From NCBI GenBank assembly GCA_963838735.1, contig CAWISG010000003.1, positions 124,001 through 188,000 on the forward strand: 64,000 nucleotides of DNA. Direction: 5' to 3'. Every line of letters starts with the position of its first letter. Positions within the stretch are counted from its first letter, which is position 1. Shown here one piece after another: positions 53,408 through 62,186 of the stretch. The DNA is from Parerythrobacter_A sp963838735 (GTDB taxonomy: Bacteria; Pseudomonadota; Alphaproteobacteria; Sphingomonadales; Sphingomonadaceae). Both the position numbers and the translations under genes were made by a program. Below the pieces are notes generated by a model, which saw nothing but the letters and a program-made list of their open reading frames with translations, ran no database searches and had not been told where the DNA came from.

Positions 53408-54937
53408 TTATTTTATCGCGGTCCGGAAACGGATGGCCAGCACCGGATTGGGCGATGCCGCCGGCATCTGCCCGCGTGGCCGGATGCAGACATGGCGTAT
53501 ATTCGGGTCGAGCCCGGCAGTTGGCGTGTACGTGCAATTCGCCAGCGAAGCAGGCTTTGCCGCAAGGTTCGAATAGCGCAGGTCGGTTGCCGGGTCGAAG
53601 GTCATTCCGGTAAAGCTGAACTGCACGTTCACCGGTGAAACTACGCCATCATTCGCATACAGGTCGTCGGTGCGGAAGGTTACCTCCGGCGGCAGGGTAT
53701 CCAGCACGAACATGCTGTCCGCGTCGGTTGGCCCGTTCCCCGTGTTGCGGATTTCGACAATGTAAAGTGGCTCGCTGCCCGGAATGCGAAAGGTGTCCTG
53801 CGCGCGGTCCAGCTCGGACCGTTTTGTCGCCACCAGCAATGCTACTCCGGTCAGCTGTGTGTCGCTGCTGATCCAGCGGCTGGACCCCGACGTGTTGATG
53901 ACATCCTGGTACCAGAACCGGACGACGTGCCCGACCCGCGCACTCATCGTGCCGTTATTGTTCGGCCCCTGCGCTGCGTCGATGGTGGGAACGGTGGCGC
54001 GGAATATGCCGGTATTGGGACCGGTTTCGGTCAGCGTAAGCGTTTCGACCTCGTTGGTGCTCTGGTTGACCGCGTAAACCGTAACGGTGTCGACCACGGC
54101 GCTGCGAATGTTACGGTCGGCATCCGTCACTTCCGCCGGGATGGCGGTGCCGATACGTTGCGTTGCTGGCGAGGAAATAATGGCATCGGTGCCGAACGGG
54201 CGCAGCACCAGCTGGAATGTGCTGGGACGGCGGTTACACCCTTCGCTGACGGACACGTCCCCGGTCAGGGTCTGTGCCGCTGGTGGAGACTGAACGGCAC
54301 CGGCGAAGCTGAAACCCGGGCCGGTCACGCGCTCGTCGAAAATCTCCGTTCCACCATTGTTGAAGGTTGCCAGCGTGTCGGCATCCCCGGTTCCGACGAA
54401 GGAAAATACGTAGTCGTTAGCTTGCGCCGACACCGCACCGAACCGGAGCCTGCCACTGTTGTTTGCGCCTGTCGTGTAGCACAACCGCTCAAACGCGATG
54501 GGCGGATTTACCGCGCTCGCCTGGTCCACATTGAGGACCGTGGCGATATAGATCAGCGAAGCGGCCGGATCGGGTCCGTATGTCACGCGGAGATTGGCCG
54601 TCCCGTTCGGCAAATCCTGTTCGCGCATCAGCAGCGCGGTCATGCGGTTCTTCTTCGCCTGCGTCGCCTCGATTGTGCCGAGATAGGTCATCGCCTTGCC
54701 GCCCAGCGTGACGCTGGTGATCCCGGAATTCTGGTTACTGTTGTATTCGGAAAAGACGATGGCGACAACAACCCGGTTGCTACCGGCTGCCGGGGTGTAG
54801 CTGCGCTGGTAGGTGGAGGTCGTCGGATGGTTGTTGACGATGGTCTCGTTGGTAATCTGCGCATGGGCTTGTGCGCCAAGCGACAGGAGCAGACATGCCA
54901 CGAACGCCCGGCAGCAATGGCCGAGCCATGCCGACAT
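53408..54937 (-). CDS. Secreted protein with C-terminal DUF11-like domain
   Basis: 509 aa with a signal peptide (CCRAFVACLLLSLGAQAHA-Q). The N-terminal half has beta-rich SNRVVVAIVFSE and VTLGGKAMTYLG segments; the C-terminal part (TFRIPGSEPLYIVEIRNTGNGPTDADSMFVLDTLP) resembles DUF11/conserved-repeat beta-sandwich domains of surface proteins. The start at 54937 gives a standard signal peptide; an ATG at 54976 is in frame, directly beside a dyad (54977-54995). Neither has a ribosome site. Probably exported to the periplasm or surface; function unknown. Confidence 0.75.
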   Translation of the reverse strand: MSAWLGHCCRAFVACLLLSLGAQAHAQITNETIVNNHPTTSTYQRSYTPAAGSNRVVVAIVFSEYNSNQNSGITSVTLGGKAMTYLGTIEATQAKKNRMTALLMREQDLPNGTANLRVTYGPDPAASLIYIATVLNVDQASAVNPPIAFERLCYTTGANNSGRLRFGAVSAQANDYVFSFVGTGDADTLATFNNGGTEIFDERVTGPGFSFAGAVQSPPAAQTLTGDVSVSEGCNRRPSTFQLVLRPFGTDAIISSPATQRIGTAIPAEVTDADRNIRSAVVDTVTVYAVNQSTNEVETLTLTETGPNTGIFRATVPTIDAAQGPNNNGTMSARVGHVVRFWYQDVINTSGSSRWISSDTQLTGVALLVATKRSELDRAQDTFRIPGSEPLYIVEIRNTGNGPTDADSMFVLDTLPPEVTFRTDDLYANDGVVSPVNVQFSFTGMTFDPATDLRYSNLAAKPASLANCTYTPTAGLDPNIRHVCIRPRGQMPAASPNPVLAIRFRTAIK

Positions 54938-54976
54938 CAATGACCGGGCCGGGGCAACACGAAGTAACACGCACAT

Positions 54977-54995
54977 ACGCGTATCAGGTATGCGT
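54977..54995. promoter_or_regulatory. Dyad upstream of the secreted-protein gene
   Basis: ACGCGTA-tcagg-TATGCGT, arms differing at one base, in the 53-bp gap between the nitroreductase stop and the secreted-protein gene. Operator or weak terminator. Confidence 0.3.
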
Positions 54996-55029
54996 TAACC
55001 ATATGCTTACGCGCCGGGCTACATGCGCA

Positions 55030-55704
55030 TCAGTCGAACCCCACGAACCGCACCGCCTCGTCCACGCTTTTGCGGTCGCTGACTACGGCGTTCGCGGCGA
55101 ATTCCTCGTCGGGCCAGCCCATCGCCACGCAGATCATGATGACCTGGTCGTCCGGTATCTGCGCATGTTCGCGCACCACCGGGCTTTGCATGATGCCCTG
55201 CGAATTGATGACGCAGCCAAGTCCGCGCGACCATGCGGCGTTGACCAACGCGTTGGTGACCGCGCCGCAATCGAACGGCGCGATATCGCTGCCCAGGATA
55301 ACGCGATCGTAAGTAACGACGATGCTGACCGGTGCATCGAACTGGCGGAAACCGCGCAGCGCCCAGTCCTGCCGCCCGTCCTTGTCGTCGCGTTCGATAC
55401 CCATCGCGCCGAACAGCTGTTTGGCGACGCCGATCTGGCGGCTGCGATGGGGTTCGGGCACTTCGGTGAAACTGCGGAATTCGCGGCTGTCGGGTTTGCC
55501 TGCAAGAATACCGTCGGTATTGCCTTGCCGGATCGCATCCAGTGGCGCGCCGGTGACAACGGAGAAGTTCCAGCACTGGTTGTTGAAACTGCTGGGCGCA
55601 CGCATCGCCAGTTCCAGAATTTCGGCGATCAGTTCCGGCGGCACCGGCTTGTCCCGAAATCCGCGAATGCTGCGGCGGCCCGTGACCACTGCGTCGTATT
55701 CCAC
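55030..55704 (-). CDS. Nitroreductase family protein
   Basis: FMN-dependent oxidoreductase fold, 224 aa. VVTGRRSIRGFRDKPVP at the N-terminus and the FMN/dimer segment AMRAPSSFNNQCWNFSVVT are typical; GLGCVINSQGIM and ICVAMGWPDEEF complete the family pattern. Likely uses NAD(P)H to reduce quinones or nitro compounds; the physiological substrate is unknown. Confidence 0.88.
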   Translation of the reverse strand: MEYDAVVTGRRSIRGFRDKPVPPELIAEILELAMRAPSSFNNQCWNFSVVTGAPLDAIRQGNTDGILAGKPDSREFRSFTEVPEPHRSRQIGVAKQLFGAMGIERDDKDGRQDWALRGFRQFDAPVSIVVTYDRVILGSDIAPFDCGAVTNALVNAAWSRGLGCVINSQGIMQSPVVREHAQIPDDQVIMICVAMGWPDEEFAANAVVSDRKSVDEAVRFVGFD

Positions 55705-55783
55705 ACCTGCTCTCCTCGATCCGTGAAAAGGTGGCGTAGCAAATGCGGGCAGGCTGTCGAGCCTGCTGCGCCTGCAGTCCGGC

Positions 55784-58003
55784 CTAGCCGTTCAGCCCGG
55801 CATCGGTTTCCTGGAAACGGGGCTGCGAGAGGTGGCGCTTGCCTTCTTTCGGTCCAGCGGTGCCGGGTTTTTCGGGCAGGCCACTTTGCGCGACGGTGTA
55901 GCGCGAGACGCGGTGGCGCGTGCACAGTCCGCCCGCGCCGTCCTCGACCAGATGCGTTTCGAACTCCACGCCGAGTTCCGCGCCGATGGTGCGCGTTACC
56001 GTGCCGACGGCAAGCTGCCCGTCGCCGAGGTCCAGCACCAGCTGCGTGCCCGGCTCCGGCCCGATGATTCCAACCAACCCTGCGCCATTGCGCGACAGGT
56101 CGCGCATGACTGCGTTGTAGTAATAATCCTCGTGAATGACGCCCACGCGCCGCAAGACGCTGCGCCGGTCGGGGCGGTAGATATCGGGGCCGGCGGGGGT
56201 GATGGTGAAACTGCCGTCGGCGAACCCGGTGGCAATATCGCGTGCGGGCATCGGACGGGCATAGATAAAGCCTTGTACGAAAGTCGCGCCACGTTCGCGC
56301 ACGATTTCCAGCTGGTCGAACGCCTCGACGCCTTCGACGACCGTCTCCATCCCCAGCGCGTTGGACAGACCGACGATGGCGGCGATGATCTTGGCGCTGC
56401 TGCGGTCGGTGCGCGTGCAGCTGTCGACGAAGCTCTTGTCCACCTTGATCTTGTCGAACGGGGCAGCGCGCAGATAGCTGAGCGAGGAATAGCCGGTCCC
56501 GAAATCGTCGAGCGCCAGCCGCACACCCAGTGCTTTCAGCGCCGAGAAAGAGGCTTCGGTTTCCTCGCTGTCGCCCACGAAGATGCTTTCGGTCAGTTCT
56601 AGCTCCAACCGGTCGGGCGCGATGCCGCTATGCGCGAGCACCTTGGCGACTATGCCGGGAAAGCCGGGATTGGCAAATTGCACCGCGCTGACATTGACGC
56701 CGACGCGCACTTGTTCGGGCCAGTCCTTCGCCGTTTCGCAGGCGGTGCGCAGCGCCCATTCACCAAGCTGGTTGATGAGGTCGCAATCCTCGGCAACCGG
56801 GATGAACTGGTCCGGCGGCACGAAGCCGCGTTCGGGATGCTCCCACCGCATCAGCGCCTCCATCCCGACAATCGCCCCATCGGGGGTATTTACGATGGGC
56901 TGGTAATGCAACGCCAGCTGGCCTTCCTGCAACGCCTCGCGCAAGTCGTCCAGCATTGCCTGCCGGACCTCTTCCTCGTTCTTCAAATCTTTGGAATAGA
57001 AGCGGAATTGCCCGCGCCCGCCATTCTTGGCGGCATACAGCGCCAGGTCGGCGCTGTTCGACAGATCCTCGCGCGTGTCACCTTCGAACGGGGCGATGGC
57101 AATGCCGATGCTGGTGCCGACAATTGCACGCTTGCCGTCCTGAAGCGGGTAGGGTTGCGACAGGATCTGGATGATCTTGTTCGCAAGCTCACCCAGCGCG
57201 CCGCGATCGTCCATGTCGCGCAGCACGATCTGGAATTCGTCCCCGCCCAGCCGCGCGACCATGCCGCGCTTGCCGACAATGTTGGTCAGCCGGTCCGCCA
57301 CTTCGCGCAGCAGGTCGTCGCCCGCCTGATGGCCCAGTGTGTCGTTCACCCGCTTGAACTTGTCGAGGTCCAGCATCATCAGCGCGCATGATCGTCCGTC
57401 GTTGGCATGGGCGGCCAGCGTACTGTCGAGCAACCTGTCGACCGACCGGCGATTGGCCAGCCCGGTCAGCGCGTCGAATTCGGCGAGCCTCGATTCGGCC
57501 AGCTGCTTTTCATGCTCGCGGGTGACGTCGGCGGCACTGCCGCGATAGCCGTCGAACGCACCGTTGGAATCATACACCGGGAAGCCGGTGATGGCCCACC
57601 ATACCTGCCCCTCGGCATCTTCGGGCGCGGCGGGAGTCAGGCGCACGATCTGGTCGCGGATCTTCTTGCGGCCGGACAGCTGGAACTGGATCGGGCGCAC
57701 GGCGTGGCTATCGCTGCTCTCGCGGCTGATTTCGAAGACGCTTTCGGCAGACTGGCCGATCAACAGCGAGCGGTCCATTTCCAGCGAAGCGGCGGCGGCT
57801 TCGGAAAGGTAGCATAGCACGCCCTGCGCATCTGTGGCCCAGATCCAGCCGACCCCGGCGCGTTCGTATTCATCGAGGATATCGGCGCGGCGCATGGCGG
57901 CAAAGCCGGGCGGCGCGACGGCGGCGCGCGTTCGCGCATCATGCGGGGCAGGGACGGGTTCCGCATCACGGGACCGCCTGCCGAGAAATCGGGGGAGCGC
58001 CAT
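55784..58003 (-). CDS. PAS-GGDEF-EAL-PilZ cyclic-di-GMP signalling protein
   Basis: 739 aa, cytosolic. PAS domain about 45-165 (GVGWIWATDAQGVLCYLS, DGYRGSAADVTREHE), GGDEF intact at 253-257 (RLGGDEFQIV), EAL intact at 382-384 (GMEALMRWEHPERG) with DDFGTGYSSLSYLR, then a C-terminal PilZ domain (RRSVLRR and MRDLSRNGAGL). Synthesis, hydrolysis and binding of c-di-GMP are thus combined in one chain. The ATG at 58003 is used; an upstream TTG is in frame. No ribosome site is evident. Confidence 0.92.
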   Translation of the reverse strand: MALPRFLGRRSRDAEPVPAPHDARTRAAVAPPGFAAMRRADILDEYERAGVGWIWATDAQGVLCYLSEAAAASLEMDRSLLIGQSAESVFEISRESSDSHAVRPIQFQLSGRKKIRDQIVRLTPAAPEDAEGQVWWAITGFPVYDSNGAFDGYRGSAADVTREHEKQLAESRLAEFDALTGLANRRSVDRLLDSTLAAHANDGRSCALMMLDLDKFKRVNDTLGHQAGDDLLREVADRLTNIVGKRGMVARLGGDEFQIVLRDMDDRGALGELANKIIQILSQPYPLQDGKRAIVGTSIGIAIAPFEGDTREDLSNSADLALYAAKNGGRGQFRFYSKDLKNEEEVRQAMLDDLREALQEGQLALHYQPIVNTPDGAIVGMEALMRWEHPERGFVPPDQFIPVAEDCDLINQLGEWALRTACETAKDWPEQVRVGVNVSAVQFANPGFPGIVAKVLAHSGIAPDRLELELTESIFVGDSEETEASFSALKALGVRLALDDFGTGYSSLSYLRAAPFDKIKVDKSFVDSCTRTDRSSAKIIAAIVGLSNALGMETVVEGVEAFDQLEIVRERGATFVQGFIYARPMPARDIATGFADGSFTITPAGPDIYRPDRRSVLRRVGVIHEDYYYNAVMRDLSRNGAGLVGIIGPEPGTQLVLDLGDGQLAVGTVTRTIGAELGVEFETHLVEDGAGGLCTRHRVSRYTVAQSGLPEKPGTAGPKEGKRHLSQPRFQETDAGLNG

Positions 58004-58084
58004 GCGCGCTTGCGTAGGCGCGCGCTGGTTAGCAATTTGCAAAGGCCGCGCATCAATACGGAATTTGCCATAACCGGTGGCGCG

Positions 58085-59305
58085 TCAGGCGGCCTTGCGC
58101 AGCTCCATATCCAGCCGATCCCAGATTTCCACAAGTGCCTGCGCCAGCTCGTCCATCATCGCCGGGGTATGCGCAGGACCGGGGGTGAAGCGCAGCCGCT
58201 CCGTACCGCGCGGCACGGTAGGGAAGTTGATCGGCTGCACATAGGCGCCGTATTCGGCCAGCAGGATGTCGCTTATTTTTTTAGCGCGGACCGGGTCGCC
58301 CACCATCAGCGGCACGATATGCGTTTCGTTTTCCAGCACGGGCAGGCCTGCCTCGACCAGCTTGCGCTTCAGCAACGCCGCGTTGGCCTGCTGCGCCTCG
58401 CGTTCCTCGCTGCTGCCCTTCAGGTGCTTGACCGCCGCCAGCACGCCCGCGACCAGAGGCGGGCTGAGCGAGGTGGTAAAGATGAAACCCGGTGCATAAC
58501 TGCGGATACAGTCGATCACGCGCTGATCCGCCGCGACATAGCCACCCATCACGCCGAACGCCTTGCCCAGCGTTCCTTCGATCAGGTCGATCCGGTCCGC
58601 CGCCTCGTCGCGTTCCGAAATGCCGCCACCGCGCGGGCCATACATGCCGACCGCGTGAACTTCGTCGATATAGGTCAGCGCGTTGTACTGTTCGGCAAGG
58701 TCGCAAATAGCGTGGACCGGAGCCACGTCGCCATCCATCGAATAGATCGATTCGAAGGCGATCAGCTTGGGCGTGTCGGGGTCTTCCGCGGCGAGCAGCT
58801 CTTCCAGATGCGCCATGTCGTTGTGGCGGAACACCCGCTTCTCGCACCCTGAATTGCGGATGCCGGCAATCATGCTGGCATGGTTCAGCGCGTCGGAGAA
58901 AATGACGCAACCGGGCAACAGCTTGGCCATCGTGGACAGCGTTGCGTCGTTGGAGACATAGCCGCTGGTAAACAGCAGCGCGCCATCCTTGCCGTGCAGG
59001 TCGGCCAGCTCCTGCTCCAGCTCGACATGATAGTGCGTATTGCCGCCGATATTGCGTGTCCCGCCGGAGCCGGCGCCGACATCGTGCAGCGCCTCTTCCA
59101 TCGCGGCGATCACTTTGGGGTGCTGACCCATTGCGAGGTAATCGTTGCTGCACCATACGGTGATCGGCTTGGGGCCGTTATGGCCGTGGAAACAGCGTGC
59201 GTTGGGAAACGCGCCCTTGTTGCGCAGGATATCGATGAACACGCGATACCTGCCCTCGGCGTGGAGCCGGTCTATCGCCTTGTCGAACACCTGGTCGTAA
59301 TTCAT
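58085..59305 (-). CDS. hemA: 5-aminolevulinate synthase
   Basis: C4-pathway enzyme condensing glycine and succinyl-CoA to ALA for haem, typical of alphaproteobacteria. 406 aa, PLP-dependent alpha-oxoamine synthase. YDQVFDKAIDRLHAEGRYRVF start, WCSNDYLAMGQHP, YIDEVHAVGMYGPRGGG (Asp) and the PLP lysine in EGTLGKAFGVMGGY. Haem made here also feeds the ccm system at 18.7-23.7 kb. Confidence 0.97.
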   Translation of the reverse strand: MNYDQVFDKAIDRLHAEGRYRVFIDILRNKGAFPNARCFHGHNGPKPITVWCSNDYLAMGQHPKVIAAMEEALHDVGAGSGGTRNIGGNTHYHVELEQELADLHGKDGALLFTSGYVSNDATLSTMAKLLPGCVIFSDALNHASMIAGIRNSGCEKRVFRHNDMAHLEELLAAEDPDTPKLIAFESIYSMDGDVAPVHAICDLAEQYNALTYIDEVHAVGMYGPRGGGISERDEAADRIDLIEGTLGKAFGVMGGYVAADQRVIDCIRSYAPGFIFTTSLSPPLVAGVLAAVKHLKGSSEEREAQQANAALLKRKLVEAGLPVLENETHIVPLMVGDPVRAKKISDILLAEYGAYVQPINFPTVPRGTERLRFTPGPAHTPAMMDELAQALVEIWDRLDMELRKAA

Positions 59306-59408
59306 CGCGTTCCCGCTCGCCTCGTTCGTGCCGGGTCTTTCTGTCGCGCGATTTAGGCAGGGATGCCCGTTTTTGCCACCGCGATCTTTGCGAGCGATTC
59401 GCAGGTAG

Positions 59409-60215
59409 TCAGAAGCGTTCCAGCCGGTCGAGGCCGTACCGAGACAGCGCCGGGGCAAGCGTGCGAAAATCCGCAAGCGATCCGGTGGTAATTGCAAGAT
59501 CGGCATGGCTTCGCTGTATTGGCTGATGCTGCGTCAGGTCGGCGATCCTGCGCGCGATGCCGTGTGCCCCGTCGACCAGTGCGACATCGCGGCCCACGGC
59601 ATCGCAAAACGCCGCGTGCAGTTCCTCGCGCAATAACGGGAAATGGGTGCAGGCCAGCACGACGGTATCGATATCGGTGCCACGCGGCTGACCGACCAGT
59701 GCTGTTACGGCGGCTTCGATGGTCGCCCTGTCCGGCGGTGTCCCGCGCAGCTTGGCTTCCGCCTCGTCCACCAGCGCGCCCGCACCTTGCCGCAGCAGTA
59801 CCTTATCTGCGGCGAATTGTGCGGAGAGACGGTCGACATAACCCTGCCGCACGGTTGCCTGTGTGCCAAGCAAGCCGATGACCCCGGTTACTGTCTGTGC
59901 CGTCGCCGGTTTGATGGCGGGTACGGTGCCGACCACGGGTATCTCGAGCACGTCGCGCACCATGTCCAGCGCGATGGTGGAGGCGGTATTGCAGGCAATG
60001 CAGGCGAGGCGCGGACGATAGCGTTCGCTCATCCGCCCCAGCAGCCCTGCCACCCGCGCCGCGATTTCCGCTTCCGACTTCTCGCCGTAGGGCAGGCCAA
60101 CCATGTCGGCGGCGTAGATAACGGGCGCATCCGGAAGGGTCGCGCGCAGGGCGGCAAGCACCGTCAGCCCGCCGACACCGGAATCGAACAGCAGGATAGG
60201 CGAAGACTCTTCCAT
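59409..60215 (-). CDS. murI: Glutamate racemase
   Basis: Makes D-glutamate for peptidoglycan, 268 aa. Catalytic cysteines lie in LACIACNTASTIAL and VVLACTHFPLL, with LFDSGVGGLTVLAAL at the N-terminus. The ATG at 60215 is chosen because the open frame upstream runs through a repeat element. Confidence 0.95.
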   Translation of the reverse strand: MEESSPILLFDSGVGGLTVLAALRATLPDAPVIYAADMVGLPYGEKSEAEIAARVAGLLGRMSERYRPRLACIACNTASTIALDMVRDVLEIPVVGTVPAIKPATAQTVTGVIGLLGTQATVRQGYVDRLSAQFAADKVLLRQGAGALVDEAEAKLRGTPPDRATIEAAVTALVGQPRGTDIDTVVLACTHFPLLREELHAAFCDAVGRDVALVDGAHGIARRIADLTQHQPIQRSHADLAITTGSLADFRTLAPALSRYGLDRLERF

Positions 60216-60225
60216 TGCTCTCCAA

Positions 60226-60319
60226 CCGTTCGCGCTGAGCTTGTCGAAGGGCCGTATTTCCTTAAAGCTGGACAGCGCTAAAAGAAGTGCAATGCTTCGA
60301 CAAGCTAAGCATGAACGGG
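60226..60319. repeat. Intergenic inverted repeat (GAGCTTGTCGAAG family), copy D
   Basis: Left arm CGTTCGCGCTGAGCTTGTCG starts at 60227; right arm GCTTCGACAAGCTAAGCATG (60294-60313) is its inverted copy. It fills the gap between the divergent murI and plsY genes, so their promoters must lie in or around it. Confidence 0.85.
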
Positions 60320-60326
60320 GTCTGAT

Positions 60327-60929
60327 GTGGAACCAATCTTTGCAGCCTTGCTTGGCTACACGCTCGGGTCCATCCCGTTCGGCCTGCTGCTGACGAAGGC
60401 AGCGGGGCTGGGCGATGTGCGGGCGCAAGGATCGGGCAATATCGGCGCGACCAATGTGCTGCGTACCGGGAACAAGGGGCTGGCGGCGGCGACGCTGCTG
60501 CTGGATCTGGCGAAGGGGTTTGTCGCGGTCTGGCTGGCGTGGTGGCTGTTCGGTGTTGTGGATCCTGCGCCAGTGGGACCGGTTTCACTCGCAGCGCTCG
60601 GCGCGGTGCTCGGGCATTGTTTTCCCGTCTGGCTGCGATTCCGTGGCGGCAAGGGCGTAGCGACCAATGCGGGCGTGTGCTTCGGCCTCGCCTGGCAAGT
60701 TGGGCTGGCTTATGCGCTGGTCTGGTTGGCGGTGCTGGCGCTGGGGCGCATCAGTTCGCTGGCCGGGATGAGCGCCGTGGTTGCCGCCGCCATCGCCGCG
60801 GCGGTGCTGGGCTTCGGCGCATTCGTGCCGGTGCTGGTGATCATCGCCGTGCTGATCATCTGGCTGCACCGCGCCAATGTGCGCCGCCTGCTGGCCGGGC
60901 AGGAGCCGAAGGTGGGTAACAAGACGTGA
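60327..60929 (+). CDS. plsY: Glycerol-3-phosphate acyltransferase PlsY
   Basis: Membrane acyltransferase using acyl-phosphate to make lysophosphatidic acid, 200 aa. Three conserved motifs: YTLGSIPFGLLL, AQGSGNIGATNVLR and FRGGKGVATNAG. GTG start. It overlaps dprA by 4 nt (GTGA). A PlsX gene is not in the window. Confidence 0.95.
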   Translation: MEPIFAALLGYTLGSIPFGLLLTKAAGLGDVRAQGSGNIGATNVLRTGNKGLAAATLLLDLAKGFVAVWLAWWLFGVVDPAPVGPVSLAALGAVLGHCFPVWLRFRGGKGVATNAGVCFGLAWQVGLAYALVWLAVLALGRISSLAGMSAVVAAAIAAAVLGFGAFVPVLVIIAVLIIWLHRANVRRLLAGQEPKVGNKT

Positions 60930-62038
60930 GCGACGCGCTGTGGCAGGCTCCATTGTCGCAGAAGGAAGCGTTCGCCCGCATCCGCCTGCTGCGTTCGCCA
61001 CATATCGGCCCTGTTACTTACGCCCAGTTGCTGGCACGATTTGGCGATGCGGTCGCCGCGCTGGAGGCACTGCCCGATCTGGGCCAGCGCGGCGGCAAGC
61101 GAAGCTACAAACCCATTGCCGCAGACCGCATCGAGCGCGAGGTGGCCGCAACCCGCGCCGCCGGTGCGCGCTATTTGTTCCACGATGCGCCTGATTATCC
61201 CGCGCTGCTAGCCGAAGCCCCCAACGCACCGCCGATCCTGATCTGGCGCGGAGATATCGCGTTGGCAATGAAACCCTGCGTCGCGATGGTGGGCGCACGC
61301 AATGCCAGCGCGGCGGCAGTGAAGCTGGCGCGCGAGTTTGCGGCCGGGTTGGCGGCGGAGGGGTTTGCGGTAGCCAGCGGTCTGGCGCGCGGCATCGACG
61401 GTGCGGCGCATGAGGGTGCGTTGCCCGCGACGATAGGCGTCATCGCCAGCGGCATTGATATCGCCTACCCGCCGCAGCACGCCGATTTGCAGGAACAGGT
61501 CGCCACGCAAGGCCTGCTGCTGGCGGAGCAGCCGCCCGGCACCGAGCCGCGCGGCAGCCACTTTCCCAGCCGCAACCGCATCATCGCCGGCCTGGCGGCG
61601 GGCACGCTGGTCGTGGAAGCTGCGCCAAAGTCCGGCAGCCTCATTACTGCGCGGCTGGCGGGCGAGGCGGGGCGCGAAGTGATGGCCATTCCCGGCAGCC
61701 CGCTCGACGCCCGCTCGCAAGGGTGCAACCAGTTGATCCGCGACGGCGCGGTGCTGGTGCAGGTGGTGGAGGATGTCGTCGAATTGCTGCAAGGCTTCAC
61801 CGGCAACCCGCGCAGCACCTTCCGCGAACCGGTGGCGGGGTTCACAGTCTATGACGAGGAACTGGCCGACGCCGAACCAGCGGACGTCGAAGTGTTGCTT
61901 AGCAATGCGCCGGTCGCCGTGGACGAACTGATCCGACAATCGGGCGAGACCCCGGCCGCAGTGCAACTGGCGTTGCTGGAGCTGGAGATCGCCGGACGGT
62001 TGGAGCGGCACGCGGCGGGGCGGGTATCGTTAAAGTAG
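60926..62038 (+). CDS. dprA: DNA-processing protein DprA
   Basis: Loads RecA on incoming single-stranded DNA during transformation. 370 aa with an N-terminal SAM-like part (ARIRLLRSPHIGPVTYAQLL), Rossmann core (MVGARNASAAAVKLAREFAAGLA, SGLARGIDGAAHEGAL, SRNRIIAGLAAGTLVVEAA) and a winged-helix C-terminal domain (VAVDELIRQSGETPAAVQLALLELEIAG). GTG start in the plsY stop. Confidence 0.95.
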   Translation: MSDALWQAPLSQKEAFARIRLLRSPHIGPVTYAQLLARFGDAVAALEALPDLGQRGGKRSYKPIAADRIEREVAATRAAGARYLFHDAPDYPALLAEAPNAPPILIWRGDIALAMKPCVAMVGARNASAAAVKLAREFAAGLAAEGFAVASGLARGIDGAAHEGALPATIGVIASGIDIAYPPQHADLQEQVATQGLLLAEQPPGTEPRGSHFPSRNRIIAGLAAGTLVVEAAPKSGSLITARLAGEAGREVMAIPGSPLDARSQGCNQLIRDGAVLVQVVEDVVELLQGFTGNPRSTFREPVAGFTVYDEELADAEPADVEVLLSNAPVAVDELIRQSGETPAAVQLALLELEIAGRLERHAAGRVSLK

Positions 62039-62186
62039 GCGGCTCACCAAAACGTCACCCCGGACTTGATACTGGGTACAGCTAATTTCCGAAACGACCT
62101 TATCCAAAACAATCCCGCTTGACGCCCCCCGGCAACCGACGCCACCCTCGCACGCATACATACGCGTAGGGATCAGTCTTCACAAA

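Noticed and set aside
60216..60428. N-terminal extension of glutamate racemase
   Set aside because: Runs through repeat copy D and antisense to plsY; the conserved start is at 60215.
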